64,000 bases of DNA from Rossellomorea aquimaris (GTDB taxonomy: Bacteria; Bacillota; Bacilli; Bacillales; Bacillaceae_B). The stretch lies in NCBI RefSeq assembly GCF_000935355.1, contig NZ_JXZC01000003.1, positions 62,001 through 126,000 on the forward strand, given 5' to 3'. How positions within the stretch are numbered: the stretch's first letter is position 1; each line of letters starts with the position of its first letter. This document shows positions 25,582 through 34,678 of this stretch, piece after piece. The notes under the pieces were generated by a model, which was not told the origin of the DNA, searched no databases, and worked only from the letters and a program-made list of their open reading frames with translations. The position numbers were made by a program, and so were the translations under genes.

Positions 25582-27000
25582 ATGAACAAAACCATCACCA
25601 TTCTTCACACCAATGACCTTCATGGAAACTATGATCTGGTCATACGCCAGGCTGCGTACATAAAGAAACGTGTCAGGGAGCTTAAAGCGCAAGGGGAGAG
25701 TTACTTATTGCTGGATGGCGGGGATCACATGGATATGAGTATCAATGAGTGCCTGGCGACGAATGGCCTTATGCACTTGGAGATGCTTGCGGATGTCGGG
25801 TATCATGCGATGTCGGTGGGGAATAATGAGCTGCTGCGATCGACACCGGCGTTGATACGAAAGCATAGCCGGGAGTCGGGTGTCCCGTGGTTGTTATCGA
25901 ATCTTGTAGAGGGTGATGGGACTCCCATCGGCGGGATGAAGGAAACGCTCCTCGTGACAGTGGATAACGGTGTGAAGGTTGGACTATTTGGAGCGACCGA
26001 TCAATTCGGGGATCTATATGAAAATAAGCACGGATTCAGGAATCTGGAAACCCTTACGGCCATTAAAAAATCCGTGTCTGATTTGAAAGCGCAGGGGGCG
26101 GATGTCATCGTCTTTCTATCCCATCTGGGGTATGGTGCCGATGTGGAAATGGCGAAAGAAATCAGTGGCATGGTCGATGTGATCGTAGGAGCTCATTCTC
26201 ATACGGTACTTCAAAGTCCCGTTGTGGAATCCGGCGTCGTGATTGTTCAAGCAGGGTCTCACGGGCAATTTGTCGGGGAGTTGCAATTGGATGTTCATAC
26301 AGAGAAGGGTCTTTATACGATTGAATCATTCGAAGGGAAATTAGTGGAAATCACACTCGAATCCGAAATCGATGCCAGCATGGAAGCCATTTTAGAAAAG
26401 GGTCGCGAGGAAACGAATGAATTTCTGTCTGAGGTATTGTTTACGACGAGGGAAGACCTTAGTCATGCTGATGTCATTCAATTAATGGCAGTGGCCGTCC
26501 GGAACTACTGGCAGTCTGAGGTTGGCATTATGTATGGCGGAGCCGCAGTGGACCAAGGCTTGGAAGCCGGCGATGTGACGAAAGGCGATGTGTACAACAG
26601 ATGCAAAAGCATGCATTCTCCTGTGTTGATGGAGCTTAAAGGTGAACAAATTGTGAGATTGATAGAAGATAGTTTTAATGGGGAGATTACCTCCAAACAG
26701 GTATACGGAAATGGATTCAGGCCGCACGGGATCCCGATCGGGGCTTTAGCGTTCTCTGGAGTTACGTGGAGTCACCATGACGGCATACTTTCAGATGTTA
26801 AAGTGAATGGAGAAAGCCTGGTGAAAGAGAAGGTTTACAAGGTAGGGACTGGGTCTCCGTTATTGTATGAAGAGGTATGTGGATATGCGGCGGTGAAGGG
26901 GAATAAATTGATCGAAGTTGAAAAGTCACAAATGATTAAAGATGTTTTTATGGGTTACTTAAGATTGAACCGTTCGGGAAATGTGACCCTATCCAAATAA
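25582..27000 (+). CDS. Bifunctional metallophosphatase / 5'-nucleotidase (YunD-like)
   Basis: 472 aa, no signal peptide. The N-terminal metallophosphoesterase domain has its ligand motifs in order: HTNDLHGNY (8-16), LDGGDH (~50), GNNE (~82), LSHLG (~182) and GAHSHT (~211). The C-terminal 5'-nucleotidase domain carries NRCKSMHSPVLMELKGEQI and NGFRPHGIPIG. Because the export signal is missing it should act in the cytoplasm on nucleotides, as for YunD. AAAAAGGGGGAAA precedes the ATG. Confidence 0.9.
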   Translation: MNKTITILHTNDLHGNYDLVIRQAAYIKKRVRELKAQGESYLLLDGGDHMDMSINECLATNGLMHLEMLADVGYHAMSVGNNELLRSTPALIRKHSRESGVPWLLSNLVEGDGTPIGGMKETLLVTVDNGVKVGLFGATDQFGDLYENKHGFRNLETLTAIKKSVSDLKAQGADVIVFLSHLGYGADVEMAKEISGMVDVIVGAHSHTVLQSPVVESGVVIVQAGSHGQFVGELQLDVHTEKGLYTIESFEGKLVEITLESEIDASMEAILEKGREETNEFLSEVLFTTREDLSHADVIQLMAVAVRNYWQSEVGIMYGGAAVDQGLEAGDVTKGDVYNRCKSMHSPVLMELKGEQIVRLIEDSFNGEITSKQVYGNGFRPHGIPIGALAFSGVTWSHHDGILSDVKVNGESLVKEKVYKVGTGSPLLYEEVCGYAAVKGNKLIEVEKSQMIKDVFMGYLRLNRSGNVTLSK

Positions 27001-27111
27001 AGTTATTTAGTGGAAAGACTCGTTTATGTCTTTGATAGAATCTTATCTGTACTGTAGTAGATTACTTGGTGGATTGTGAGAAGGTGTGAAATAAACTAAA
27101 AGGGGTTATGT

Positions 27112-27480
27112 ATGTTTTATAGAAGGAAGTTCTATACCGTAAAAAAAGAATTTGTCGATATTTTCAATGACCTTTTCAACACCCTTAACCTGCCTAACCA
27201 ATTAATGCATGGTTCTCGTCTGATCGGACGCTGGATGAAGGATAACGAGGATGGAACGGTTGAAATCTTCGCTATTTGGGAGTATGACAGTTATGAAGAT
27301 TACGTTGAAATCGAAAACGCCATTCGAAGTGATGAGGCACACGTCAATCGTATTAAAAATTGGTATGAAAAGAATGGTGGAAGGGACTATGTGTATAAGG
27401 AATTCATTTTAGAAATGCGAAATGAAGCTATGGAGTCCACGGTTGACAGAAGCAGGATACAACGGGGGGATAAATCATGA
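27112..27480 (+). CDS. NIPSNAP family protein
   Basis: 122 aa. The MFYRRKFYTVKKEFVDIFNDLFN start and LIGRWMKDNEDGTVEIFAIWEYDSYEDYVEIE core are typical of the NIPSNAP ferredoxin-like dimeric alpha-beta barrel. Function unknown. The stop overlaps the start of the following VOC gene by 4 bases (ATGA), so the two are translationally coupled. Confidence 0.85.
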   Translation: MFYRRKFYTVKKEFVDIFNDLFNTLNLPNQLMHGSRLIGRWMKDNEDGTVEIFAIWEYDSYEDYVEIENAIRSDEAHVNRIKNWYEKNGGRDYVYKEFILEMRNEAMESTVDRSRIQRGDKS

Positions 27481-27839
27481 AAAAGTCCAGTGGTAAAGTA
27501 GTAGGGTTTGAAATCAGCAGTCAAAATCCAGAGAAAGCAGCAGCCTTTTATTCAAATGTCTTTGGGTGGGAAGTGGCTGAACCAAGGTGGGATTTCAGGG
27601 GAGTTTCAACCGGGAATCAAGAAAACGGAGGGATAGACGGTGGCATTGGCAAGGGTCCAAGCGACCATCCCCACGGGACACGGATTCAAATCGAGGTAGA
27701 TTCCATCGAAATGGCGATGGATAAAGCAAAAGAAAACGGTGCGATGGTGGTCCGGGACATCATGGAATTTGACGACTTTTACCTTGCTTATCTTGTGGAT
27801 CCAACTGGAATCGGGTTCGGGTTGATTCAAAATAAATAG
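27477..27839 (+). CDS. VOC family protein
   Basis: 120 aa. Two VOC half-modules: VVGFEISSQNPEKAAAFYSNVFGWEV at the N terminus and IQIEVDSIEMAMDKAKENGAMVV ... YLVDPTGIGFGLIQ at the C terminus. Metal-dependent glyoxalase-like fold; substrate unknown. Coupled to the NIPSNAP gene upstream and followed by a broken MaoC-like gene. Confidence 0.88.
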   Translation: MKKSSGKVVGFEISSQNPEKAAAFYSNVFGWEVAEPRWDFRGVSTGNQENGGIDGGIGKGPSDHPHGTRIQIEVDSIEMAMDKAKENGAMVVRDIMEFDDFYLAYLVDPTGIGFGLIQNK

Positions 27840-27862
27840 AAACCTGCAGGGAGGATGGTTTC

Positions 27863-28074
27863 ATGTCGTTAAAAGTAGGGGATATCATTACATTTGAACG
27901 GACTTTTACCGTAAGGGATGTTGAATTATTTACAGAGATGAAGGCTCTCACTATATAATCCCGGATGAAGTTCTTTTCTACGCTTATGTAGATCAGCTGG
28001 AGTATGAGGTCGTCTTGGAATCAAGAGATATGAAACTTTTCCTATTTCCTCATTCAAAAACATGCCGGGGATAG
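27863..28074 (+). pseudogene. Broken MaoC/hotdog-type dehydratase-like gene
   Basis: A good binding site (GGGAGGATGG) and ATG 27863 open a frame MSLKVGDIITFERTFTVRD VELFTEM that ends at TAA 27956. From 27940 the next frame reads EGSHYIIPDE, the expected continuation, and runs to TAG 28072. The N-terminal pattern resembles small acyl dehydratases, but the central hydratase segment is missing. The remains suggest a frameshift plus internal deletion. Confidence 0.6.
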
Positions 28075-28094
28075 GCTGGTGATTTGTACGGGTT

Positions 28095-28135
28095 GAAAAA
28101 CAGGAATGCTCAAAGCGGGCATTCCTGTTTTTTAT
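28095..28135. terminator. Bidirectional terminator
   Basis: Stem AAAAACAGGAATGC / GCATTCCTGTTTTT with a 9-base loop, between the pseudogene (+) and the GNAT gene (-). Confidence 0.85.
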
Positions 28136-28611
28136 CAAACCTTCAGGTGCAGAATATGTTGAGGTCCTTTTGGTCCCTCATAGACCTCGTTTTCGTCGGT
28201 AAAACCTGTCTTGAGGTAGAGGCCGATGGCTGCTTTGTTCCGTTTGTTCACACCAAGGACCACTTCTTTTGTATCGGGGAGGTTTTCCCTGATGAAGCTT
28301 GGCAACAGATGGAGTCCCTTCTGGGCAAAGCCCTGCCCCTGCCGCTTGGCATCGATAGAGAACGAGGTTAGTAGTCTTGCCTTGGGATTAGATGAATATT
28401 TACGAAGCTTTTCCCCTTTTTCCAATGCGAAGTAGCCGACGGGTTCGTCGTCATGCAGGATGACTATGTGCCTGGTGTCCTTTGAGATAGAAGGATTCCG
28501 GATTTTATCGAGAGGCATGCTGGTGAATTGGAGCTGATCTCCCGGCAGGTGGAAGTCGCTAAGCTTACGTTTATATGTTTCGTTGTATTCAACTAATGAG
28601 ACAGGCGGCAT
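28135..28611 (-). CDS. GNAT family N-acetyltransferase
   Basis: 158 aa. Acetyl-CoA binding motif A is visible as LLTSFSIDAKRQGQGFAQKG (Q-x-x-G-x-A, residues ~90-112), followed by VVLGVNKRNKAAIGLYLKTGF, the usual motif B. Acceptor substrate unknown. Monocistronic, with the stop overlapping a terminator. Confidence 0.88.
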   Translation of the reverse strand: MPPVSLVEYNETYKRKLSDFHLPGDQLQFTSMPLDKIRNPSISKDTRHIVILHDDEPVGYFALEKGEKLRKYSSNPKARLLTSFSIDAKRQGQGFAQKGLHLLPSFIRENLPDTKEVVLGVNKRNKAAIGLYLKTGFTDENEVYEGPKGPQHILHLKV

Positions 28612-28747
28612 GATGTGATCCTCCGATTCAGTGGTATGAACAAATTATAGTCTATTTGGAATTTTGGGACAAATAGAAGTTGGAAAAATGTTCAAAATAG
28701 CTTAAAATAAGAACGTATGTTTTGTCGGAACTAGATAGGGGGAGCTT

Positions 28748-30517
28748 ATGATGACTCAAACAAAATATCAAACAGTATGGAATCTGGACAGCATCTTCAA
28801 AGGTGGAAGCACATCACCTGATTTACATGACCATATGATGCGGACGGAAGCCAAGATCATGGAGTTCGAAGAAATGGTGAAAGAGTGGACGGCTCCACTA
28901 GAGTCTGATCAATTAGTCGTTTTTCTTGACCGGCTTAGAGAAATAAAGATGTCCATATCTCAAGCCAGATCCTACGCCATCTGTCTGCTTTCAGAAAATC
29001 CGAAAGACCAAGATGCACAATTCTATCGAGGGGAAACCACGGTTCTTCAATCAAAATATGATTCTATTACGAGTGACCTGAAGAGAAAATTAGCCCATAC
29101 GGAGGAATCGGTATGGAAGACGCTGCTTGATTCAGAGGATCTCAAGGAGTATCGATTCATCCTCTCTGAATGGCGGGAAGAAGCGGACCGTGAGCCTTCG
29201 CAGGAAGTATCGGACCTCATGGCAGACGGGTACCATGCCTGGGGACAGTTCTATCAATCGTTCATGGGCAGCATCAAGGTACGGGTGAATGGTCAGGATT
29301 ACTCCGTTGGCCAGGCTATCAATCTGCGTTCGCATCATGATGCTTCGGTGCGAGAAAAATCTCATGAGGCACTGGTGGAAAAGTGGACGGAGCATGAAGG
29401 GCAATTCGCTCAAATCCTGAATCATCTTGCCGGATTCAGGTTGAACTTATATAAGAGCGTGGGGATCGAGGACGTACTACATGTTCCTCTCGTTCAAAAC
29501 CGGATGAAGGAAGAAACGCTGAATAGCATGTTTTCAGTCGTGGAGAGATATAAAGAACCATTTGCCGACTATCTGAACGTGAAAGCCCGGATGAATGGAG
29601 ATACAAAAATGAAGTCCTACCACTTTTGGTCCCCGATGCATCACCATCACCAAGGAATCGAGTACGGGGAAGCGGCCGCGTTGATACAGGAGCAATTTCG
29701 TGAATTTGGAACTGAAATGGGACAATTTGCGGAGAAAGCATTCCGGGAAGGCTGGGTCGAGGCAGAAAATCGTCCTGGAAAGTCGGCGGTTCCCATTTGT
29801 GCAGGGTTTCCGTTAACAGGGGAGTCGAGGGTCTTCCTCACGTTTCCCGGCACTTTCAAAGGGGTGTTGACCCTTGTGCATGAACTCGGGCATGCCTTTC
29901 ATAACCATGCGATGAAATCGGTGAATGGGATGAACAAAGCCTATCCCATGAGCTTGGCCGAAACAGCGTCAACCTTCGCAGAGATGATCATCCTGGAGGC
30001 GGCCATGGAAAAAGCGGAGTCCGACGAGGAGAAGCTGTTCCTCCTGGATGAGAAATTGAAGCGCAGCGTCATGAACTTCATGAACCTACACGCCAGATTC
30101 ATATTTGAAAAGGACTTTCACGAAGAACGGAAAAAGGGATTTGTGCCCGCAGCACGCTTGAACGAACTGATGGGGGCTGCCTTGGAAGAAGGCTATGCCG
30201 GCTCCCTTGATGAGATTCCTGTTCACTCCTGGGTATGGACACCCCACTTTTATAAAACAGAATCTCCTTTCTATAACTTTCCTTATACCTTTGGTTACTT
30301 ACTTGCACTGAATCTCTTCGCCAGGGCCAAGGAAACGGGGAAAGGGTTCGAGGAGCATTATATGGACCTCTTGCGGGATTCAGGCAGCATGTCGACAGAA
30401 GACCTCGTCATGAAGCATTTGGGGGAAGACATTACCGAAGAAGCCTTTTGGGAAAAAGGAATGAGGTTATGTATAAAGGATAGCGAGGAATTTGTAAGAT
30501 TGGCCACTTCCCGATGA
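28748..30517 (+). CDS. M3-family oligoendopeptidase (PepF-like)
   Basis: 589 aa, cytoplasmic zinc peptidase that trims short peptides. The zinc motif HELGH is at residues 378-382, with the third ligand Glu405 in SLAETAS. The N-terminal half is the helical oligoendopeptidase F domain. AGGGGGAGCTT precedes the start (ATG 28748 or 28751). The stop overlaps the next small gene by 4 bases. Confidence 0.93.
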   Translation: MMTQTKYQTVWNLDSIFKGGSTSPDLHDHMMRTEAKIMEFEEMVKEWTAPLESDQLVVFLDRLREIKMSISQARSYAICLLSENPKDQDAQFYRGETTVLQSKYDSITSDLKRKLAHTEESVWKTLLDSEDLKEYRFILSEWREEADREPSQEVSDLMADGYHAWGQFYQSFMGSIKVRVNGQDYSVGQAINLRSHHDASVREKSHEALVEKWTEHEGQFAQILNHLAGFRLNLYKSVGIEDVLHVPLVQNRMKEETLNSMFSVVERYKEPFADYLNVKARMNGDTKMKSYHFWSPMHHHHQGIEYGEAAALIQEQFREFGTEMGQFAEKAFREGWVEAENRPGKSAVPICAGFPLTGESRVFLTFPGTFKGVLTLVHELGHAFHNHAMKSVNGMNKAYPMSLAETASTFAEMIILEAAMEKAESDEEKLFLLDEKLKRSVMNFMNLHARFIFEKDFHEERKKGFVPAARLNELMGAALEEGYAGSLDEIPVHSWVWTPHFYKTESPFYNFPYTFGYLLALNLFARAKETGKGFEEHYMDLLRDSGSMSTEDLVMKHLGEDITEEAFWEKGMRLCIKDSEEFVRLATSR

Positions 30518-30741
30518 GAAAGATTCAGTTGCTGATAGCCCTTCCTTCAATTCTATTATTATGTGTTTCTCTGTTATTCGATCTCGATTACTTACTCTAT
30601 CTTTCCCTGGCCGGATTCTTACTGGCAATGGTCATCAAGCAATTAAGGATGCGGAATCGGATGTATGAACTGGGGCATCCAGACCGAAATCTTGATCGGC
30701 ATGAGGATGGGGACGAGTGTGATGCCAGCGGGGATGATTGA
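30514..30741 (+). CDS. Small membrane protein coupled to the M3 peptidase
   Basis: 75 aa; its ATG overlaps the peptidase stop (ATGA). One or two hydrophobic helices span residues ~5-42, followed by a charged, acidic tail (HPDRNLDRHEDGDECDASGDD). No family recognised. Coupling suggests a link to the peptidase, but this is inference. Confidence 0.65.
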   Translation: MRKIQLLIALPSILLLCVSLLFDLDYLLYLSLAGFLLAMVIKQLRMRNRMYELGHPDRNLDRHEDGDECDASGDD

Positions 30742-30769
30742 GAATAGCTTATAAATGAGGAGAGAAATC

Positions 30770-31417
30770 ATGGACAAGGTCTTACATAACATAGTCAATC
30801 AATTAAACAAGCAGGATGGCAGAATGGTCATCGGCATTTCAGGCCACGGTGCTTCCGGTAAAACGACGTTTGCCAAAAAGCTTTTGACGCTTCTGGACGG
30901 AAAAGGGGTCAATTATATCAACACCGATCCCTATATTGTCAATTCCGACGTCAGAAAGCACACTTCCATCCAATATGAATACAACAACGAAATCCATCAA
31001 TCCAAAATGACCGCCTGCCATCCTGCGGCTCACCATCTATTCGCCCTCGATCGCGATATCAGGATGGTGAAGGAGGGAATGGATTTCTATACCATTGACG
31101 TCCCTTATGAAAGAAGCCGGCTCATCTCATCCCGAAACAACCTGACGATTGTAGAAGGGATGACGGTTGCATTCAGCAATCCCGTTCTATACGACCTTAA
31201 GATTTACTTTTACACAGATGGTGAGACTGAGCTTATGAGAAGGGGAATCCGCGATGTGTCTGAAAGAGGCATGGATGTGGAGTATTTACGAAAGACCCAT
31301 GACGAGCGGAGAATTCAATACGAAGTGTTTATGCACCCAAAGTACGAGTATTTTGATGTAGTGGTAAGGAATTCGGATGAGGGTTTTTGGGTGGAAAAGG
31401 ATATGGAGTGGTCGTAA
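30770..31417 (+). CDS. Uridine kinase-like P-loop kinase
   Basis: 215 aa from ATG 30770, 6 bases after GAGGAGA. Walker A GHGASGKT at residues 25-32; NTDPYIV and DVPYERSR fit the nucleoside kinase/phosphoribulokinase fold; TIVEGM is the Walker B region, and the RGIRDVSERG segment looks like the lid. Phosphorylates a nucleoside or a related small molecule; the substrate cannot be assigned. Confidence 0.82.
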   Translation: MDKVLHNIVNQLNKQDGRMVIGISGHGASGKTTFAKKLLTLLDGKGVNYINTDPYIVNSDVRKHTSIQYEYNNEIHQSKMTACHPAAHHLFALDRDIRMVKEGMDFYTIDVPYERSRLISSRNNLTIVEGMTVAFSNPVLYDLKIYFYTDGETELMRRGIRDVSERGMDVEYLRKTHDERRIQYEVFMHPKYEYFDVVVRNSDEGFWVEKDMEWS

Positions 31418-31562
31418 GTGTATACAGGAAGCTTATCCGAAAGTGGGCAGGTTTTTTTAAGTAAAATAGTGATTGAGTATATTGGTTTATTTTGACATAA
31501 TTGGTATCAGCAGACGTGGTAAAGGAGAATTGAAACGACGTACCATTAAGGAGGGGGAATTA

Positions 31563-31958
31563 GTGAATAGACCTTTAGGTGTATCCATCATTGGTTATTT
31601 TTATATTTTTGGTAGCATCGTATTATTGTTTACCGCCATTTTTTATCAGGCTGATGCTGACACCATAAGCATGTCAGAACGGTTTGGAGTATCGGTCATA
31701 CCTGAAAGAATCATGAGGATAGTGGTGGCGCTCTTTTCCCTGGTGATGGTCTATGGGTACATGAGATTGAAAAAGTGGGGCTTTTGGATATTCATCATGT
31801 ACTCGGTTGTTTTTGGGTTAGTCAGTTTCATATTATTAACGAATCAACCTCAACAGCCCTTTATAGGGAATTTTGTTTTTTCTGTCATTATGTTGTCTTA
31901 TACCGTTTATGTGAAAAAGGCATTTTTAAAATCTACTCCCAAACCTATTTTAAATTAG
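31563..31958 (+). CDS. Four-helix membrane protein, function unknown
   Basis: 131 aa starting at GTG 31563, placed by AAGGAGGGGG at 31548-31557. Four hydrophobic segments with the N terminus RPLGVSIIGYFYIFGSI, a pattern common in small bacterial DUF2127/YrhK-like membrane proteins. I do not recognise a precise family. Confidence 0.65.
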   Translation: MNRPLGVSIIGYFYIFGSIVLLFTAIFYQADADTISMSERFGVSVIPERIMRIVVALFSLVMVYGYMRLKKWGFWIFIMYSVVFGLVSFILLTNQPQQPFIGNFVFSVIMLSYTVYVKKAFLKSTPKPILN

Positions 31959-31991
31959 GTCTGAGGATAACTCTATGGAGGAGTGTTTTTT

Positions 31992-32423
31992 ATGACGCAA
32001 AACACACAAGCTATCTATTCACCGCCAAAACATATTATTTCAGCAGCGACCATTGTCATCAATGACCAGCAGAAAATCCTATTAATAAAAGGACCCAGAC
32101 GCGGCTGGGAAATGCCGGGCGGACAGGTGGAAGAAGGAGAGTCGTTGAAAGAGGCTGCGATCAGGGAGACGAAAGAAGAGACCGGTATGGATGTCGAGGT
32201 GTTGGCATTTTGCGGGGTCTTTCAAAATGTGAAGAGATCCATCTGCAACACCCTGTTTCTCGCAAAGCCCGTGGGAGGGGAACCGACGACTTCAGAGGAG
32301 AGTTTGGAGGTAGGGTTCTTTCCAATCGGGGAGGCGCTGGAGATGGTGACACACTCAAATTTCAGAGAGCGGATCGAGCTTTGTCTGGATGAGGATGAGC
32401 ATCCGTTTTATGTTGAATTTTAG
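31992..32423 (+). CDS. Nudix hydrolase
   Basis: 143 aa from ATG 31992, 9 bases after TGGAGGA. The Nudix box is complete: G(Q)VEEGESLKEAAIRETKEETG, matching GX5EX7REUXEEXGU, which binds Mg and hydrolyses nucleoside diphosphate derivatives. The C-terminal FFPIGEALEMVTHSNFRERI fits the usual substrate-cover region. Substrate unknown. Confidence 0.92.
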   Translation: MTQNTQAIYSPPKHIISAATIVINDQQKILLIKGPRRGWEMPGGQVEEGESLKEAAIRETKEETGMDVEVLAFCGVFQNVKRSICNTLFLAKPVGGEPTTSEESLEVGFFPIGEALEMVTHSNFRERIELCLDEDEHPFYVEF

Positions 32424-32433
32424 GGGGATTTAG

Positions 32434-32553
32434 TTGTTAGTAGTATCGATCATTTTAAGTATGATTTTAGGATATGCCTTACTCATGATGGGGAAACTTG
32501 AATCTTGTGGTTGGACAAAGCCATTTTATTCCGGTATAGGAAGCTTATCCTGA
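32434..32553 (+). CDS. Possible 39-aa hydrophobic protein
   Basis: TTG 32434 preceded by GGGGGA opens a 39-codon frame beginning MLVVSIILSMILGYALLMMG, a single membrane helix, and ending in SGIGSLS. The stop lies inside a hairpin with arms GGAAGCT / AGCTTCC followed by CTTTT (32539-32576), so the terminator overlaps the gene end. Too short for certainty. Confidence 0.4.
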   Translation: MLVVSIILSMILGYALLMMGKLESCGWTKPFYSGIGSLS

Positions 32554-32576
32554 AAAAGGGGAGCTTCCCTTTTATG
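32539..32576 (+). terminator. Rho-independent terminator after the Nudix / small ORF unit
   Basis: Arms GGAAGCT and AGCTTCC around a 16-base loop, followed by CTTTTAT. Confidence 0.65.
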
Positions 32577-32655
32577 TTCATTAGTGTTTTAGACTGAAAA
32601 TTGAAACTTTTTATCATTCAATCCGTAGAAGATAGGTGTATAAAGGGGGATTGGG

Positions 32656-32970
32656 ATGAAGAAATTTATAACACGAACATCATTGGTGACGGCTGCCATA
32701 TTGGCTATTGGTATTTGGATCGGGAGTCTTCTCTTCTCTTTTTCTTACGGAGAATGGAGCTTTTTCATCGGACTGGGATTAACGGTCGGACTTTTCTTTT
32801 TTAATAGTAGTGGCGGTACGTTATCAAAAGGAGCGACTTTGGAGGCCAGTGAGGCAGGGTGGAAGATCCAAAAGGACAATGAATTAAAAGCCAATGTAGG
32901 TTCAGTGTTTTATGGAGCTGTCTTATATACGCTTATCAGTTTTGTGATTATGATGGTTACTTATTTTTAA
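32656..32970 (+). CDS. Membrane protein of unknown function
   Basis: 104 aa with AAAGGGGGATTGGG before the ATG. Hydrophobic helices at ~8-28, ~34-50 and ~80-102. The middle region SSGGTLSKGATLEASEAGWKI is polar and probably cytoplasmic. Family not recognised with confidence. Confidence 0.7.
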   Translation: MKKFITRTSLVTAAILAIGIWIGSLLFSFSYGEWSFFIGLGLTVGLFFFNSSGGTLSKGATLEASEAGWKIQKDNELKANVGSVFYGAVLYTLISFVIMMVTYF

Positions 32971-33001
32971 AATGATGCGCTAAGGTATAAGGAGAGATAG
33001 T

Positions 33002-33610
33002 ATGGTCCGTTTTTACGGAAGTCCCGATTTGGAAACCGATCGACTCATCCTGCGGAAATTGGAACTCGACGATATCCAAAGCGTCTTTGACCACTGGATT
33101 TCGGATGAGCGGATCTCGGATAATCGAGTCAGTGCGGCACATAAGACCGTTGACGAAACAAAAGAGCGGGTGAAGAAGATTGTGAGGGGGTATGAATCGA
33201 AAGCGTTTTGTCACTGGGGAATTGAACTCAAAGAAGAGGGTGAACTCATCGGAGAGATCGATTTGTATGATTTTGACCACTCTACAGGAAATTGCGAGGT
33301 CAGTTATTCCCTTGGATTCAATTGGTGGAACAAAGGATATGGGACCGAAGCCTTGAAAGCGGTCGTGGAATTTGCCTTTGTACATATGAATGTTCATAAA
33401 ATATCCGCAGCCCATAATACGGATAATCCGGCTTCAGGCAGGATCATGGAAAAAGCCGGGATGGAGCAGGAAGGGATCATCCGGCATATGATCCGTAATG
33501 CGAAAGGGCAGTATAAGGACTGTGCGGTTTATGGGATTCTTGGGGAGGATTACCTCAGAAATCGTGCTCAACCTAATATATTAAAAGGAATACAAGATGG
33601 CACTGGATAG
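33002..33610 (+). CDS. GNAT acetyltransferase, RimJ/RimL type
   Basis: 202 aa with AAGGAGAGATAGT before the ATG. Starts with the typical LETDRLILRKLELDDIQSVFDHW and has EVSYSLGFNWWNKGYGTEALKAVVEFAF and INPASGRIMEKAGM-like segment (NTDNPASGRIMEKAGMEQEGIIR, split here). This is the RimJ/RimL class that acetylates protein N termini or small amines. Substrate unknown. Confidence 0.9.
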   Translation: MVRFYGSPDLETDRLILRKLELDDIQSVFDHWISDERISDNRVSAAHKTVDETKERVKKIVRGYESKAFCHWGIELKEEGELIGEIDLYDFDHSTGNCEVSYSLGFNWWNKGYGTEALKAVVEFAFVHMNVHKISAAHNTDNPASGRIMEKAGMEQEGIIRHMIRNAKGQYKDCAVYGILGEDYLRNRAQPNILKGIQDGTG

Positions 33611-33624
33611 TGTTGCAATTGAAG

Positions 33625-33660
33625 GGGCTTATGATACCGGAATAAGCCTCATTTTTTTTT
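33625..33660 (+). terminator. Rho-independent terminator after the GNAT gene
   Basis: Stem GGCTTAT / ATAAGCC followed by TCATTTTTTTTT. Confidence 0.85.
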
Positions 33661-33745
33661 GAGAAATTCCAGTTGTACATCCTGATAGAAAGTTTGTAAT
33701 ATTGAGTGTTGGCATAATGGATTAAAGCAAAGGAGAAACAAAAAA

Positions 33746-34327
33746 ATGAAAGAAATCATATTCGTAACCACAAACAAAGGTAAAATCGCGTCAGCACAGA
33801 AGGAATTAACAAATATAAAGGTATTACCAATCGAGGCTGAATTGAATGAACCGAGAAGTGATGATATCAGAGAAATTGCGAAGCAGAAAGTTTTACAAGC
33901 TTACTCAATCGTGAAGCGTCCATGTATTGCATTGGATTCCGGCTTTTTTATTAAGGCGCTGAACGGTTTCCCGAGAGCGTATGTCAATCACATGCTAGAT
34001 ACGATCGGCATAGAGGGGATTTTGAAGTTGTTAAGGGATGAGGAGAACAGGGAGTGTGAATTTAGATCCTGCCTCGCTTACTATGATGGAGAGGAAATGA
34101 GATTCTTTGAGAGTAAATCTCCAGGATTCATCTCACAGGAGATAAGAGGTTCCGAGAATGATAGTAAGTGGTCAGATCTTTGGTATCTATTTATCCCGAA
34201 GCATTTCCATAAAACACTGGCTGAATTTGATGAGGTAGATTTTTTGGAGTATAACAGGGTGAAAGAAGATTCGGGGATGAAAAAGTTTGGGGAATGGTAT
34301 GTTCGCAAGGATTTGATTTCACGATAA
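33746..34327 (+). CDS. HAM1/RdgB-like non-canonical purine NTP pyrophosphatase
   Basis: 193 aa. The N-terminal TNKGKIASAQKEL is the HAM1 substrate-binding motif, and ALDSGFFIKALNGFPRAYVN corresponds to the usual EDSGL...LNGxPG segment. Such enzymes remove ITP and XTP from the nucleotide pool. It is more divergent than the housekeeping RdgB, which is probably encoded elsewhere, so a different nucleotide preference is possible. Confidence 0.85.
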   Translation: MKEIIFVTTNKGKIASAQKELTNIKVLPIEAELNEPRSDDIREIAKQKVLQAYSIVKRPCIALDSGFFIKALNGFPRAYVNHMLDTIGIEGILKLLRDEENRECEFRSCLAYYDGEEMRFFESKSPGFISQEIRGSENDSKWSDLWYLFIPKHFHKTLAEFDEVDFLEYNRVKEDSGMKKFGEWYVRKDLISR

Positions 34328-34678
34328 AAGGGAATTGGAGGCTTGTAAGGAAACGTTTAAATAAAATGGTGTCCAAATCGATTTGGGTAATCGCCAATCG
34401 TAAGATGTTTGATTAAATTCTCATAATTAAGTAAAATCATACTATATTATTTTATCATAACGGCTGGAGGGATGAAAATGGGACAGAGAAGCTAAGATAC
34501 AATTCAGCTAAGCAATGCTGCATAACATTAGATTCAATGGTTCGATCCGGGTTACTGGAAGCTGAACGGTCTACTTCTCATCATGGGTTCTATGCAATCC
34601 CTTCTAGAGATCAGTAGTTTACAACTTCATGCTTTCATCAATCCAACCATTCACTCTGTGGATGAAATATATCATGAT
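34328..34678. other. Region with gene remnants and a palindrome
   Basis: No intact gene. Contains the perfect 14-bp palindrome CCAAATCGATTTGG (34373-34386) and scattered coding-like pieces: a binding site and short frame MGQRS (about 34479), then in other frames IQLSNAA and ITLDSMVRSGLLEAERSTSH ending with a TAG at about 34615. The latter looks like the recognition end of a winged-helix regulator, so a decayed regulator is possible. Confidence 0.4.
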
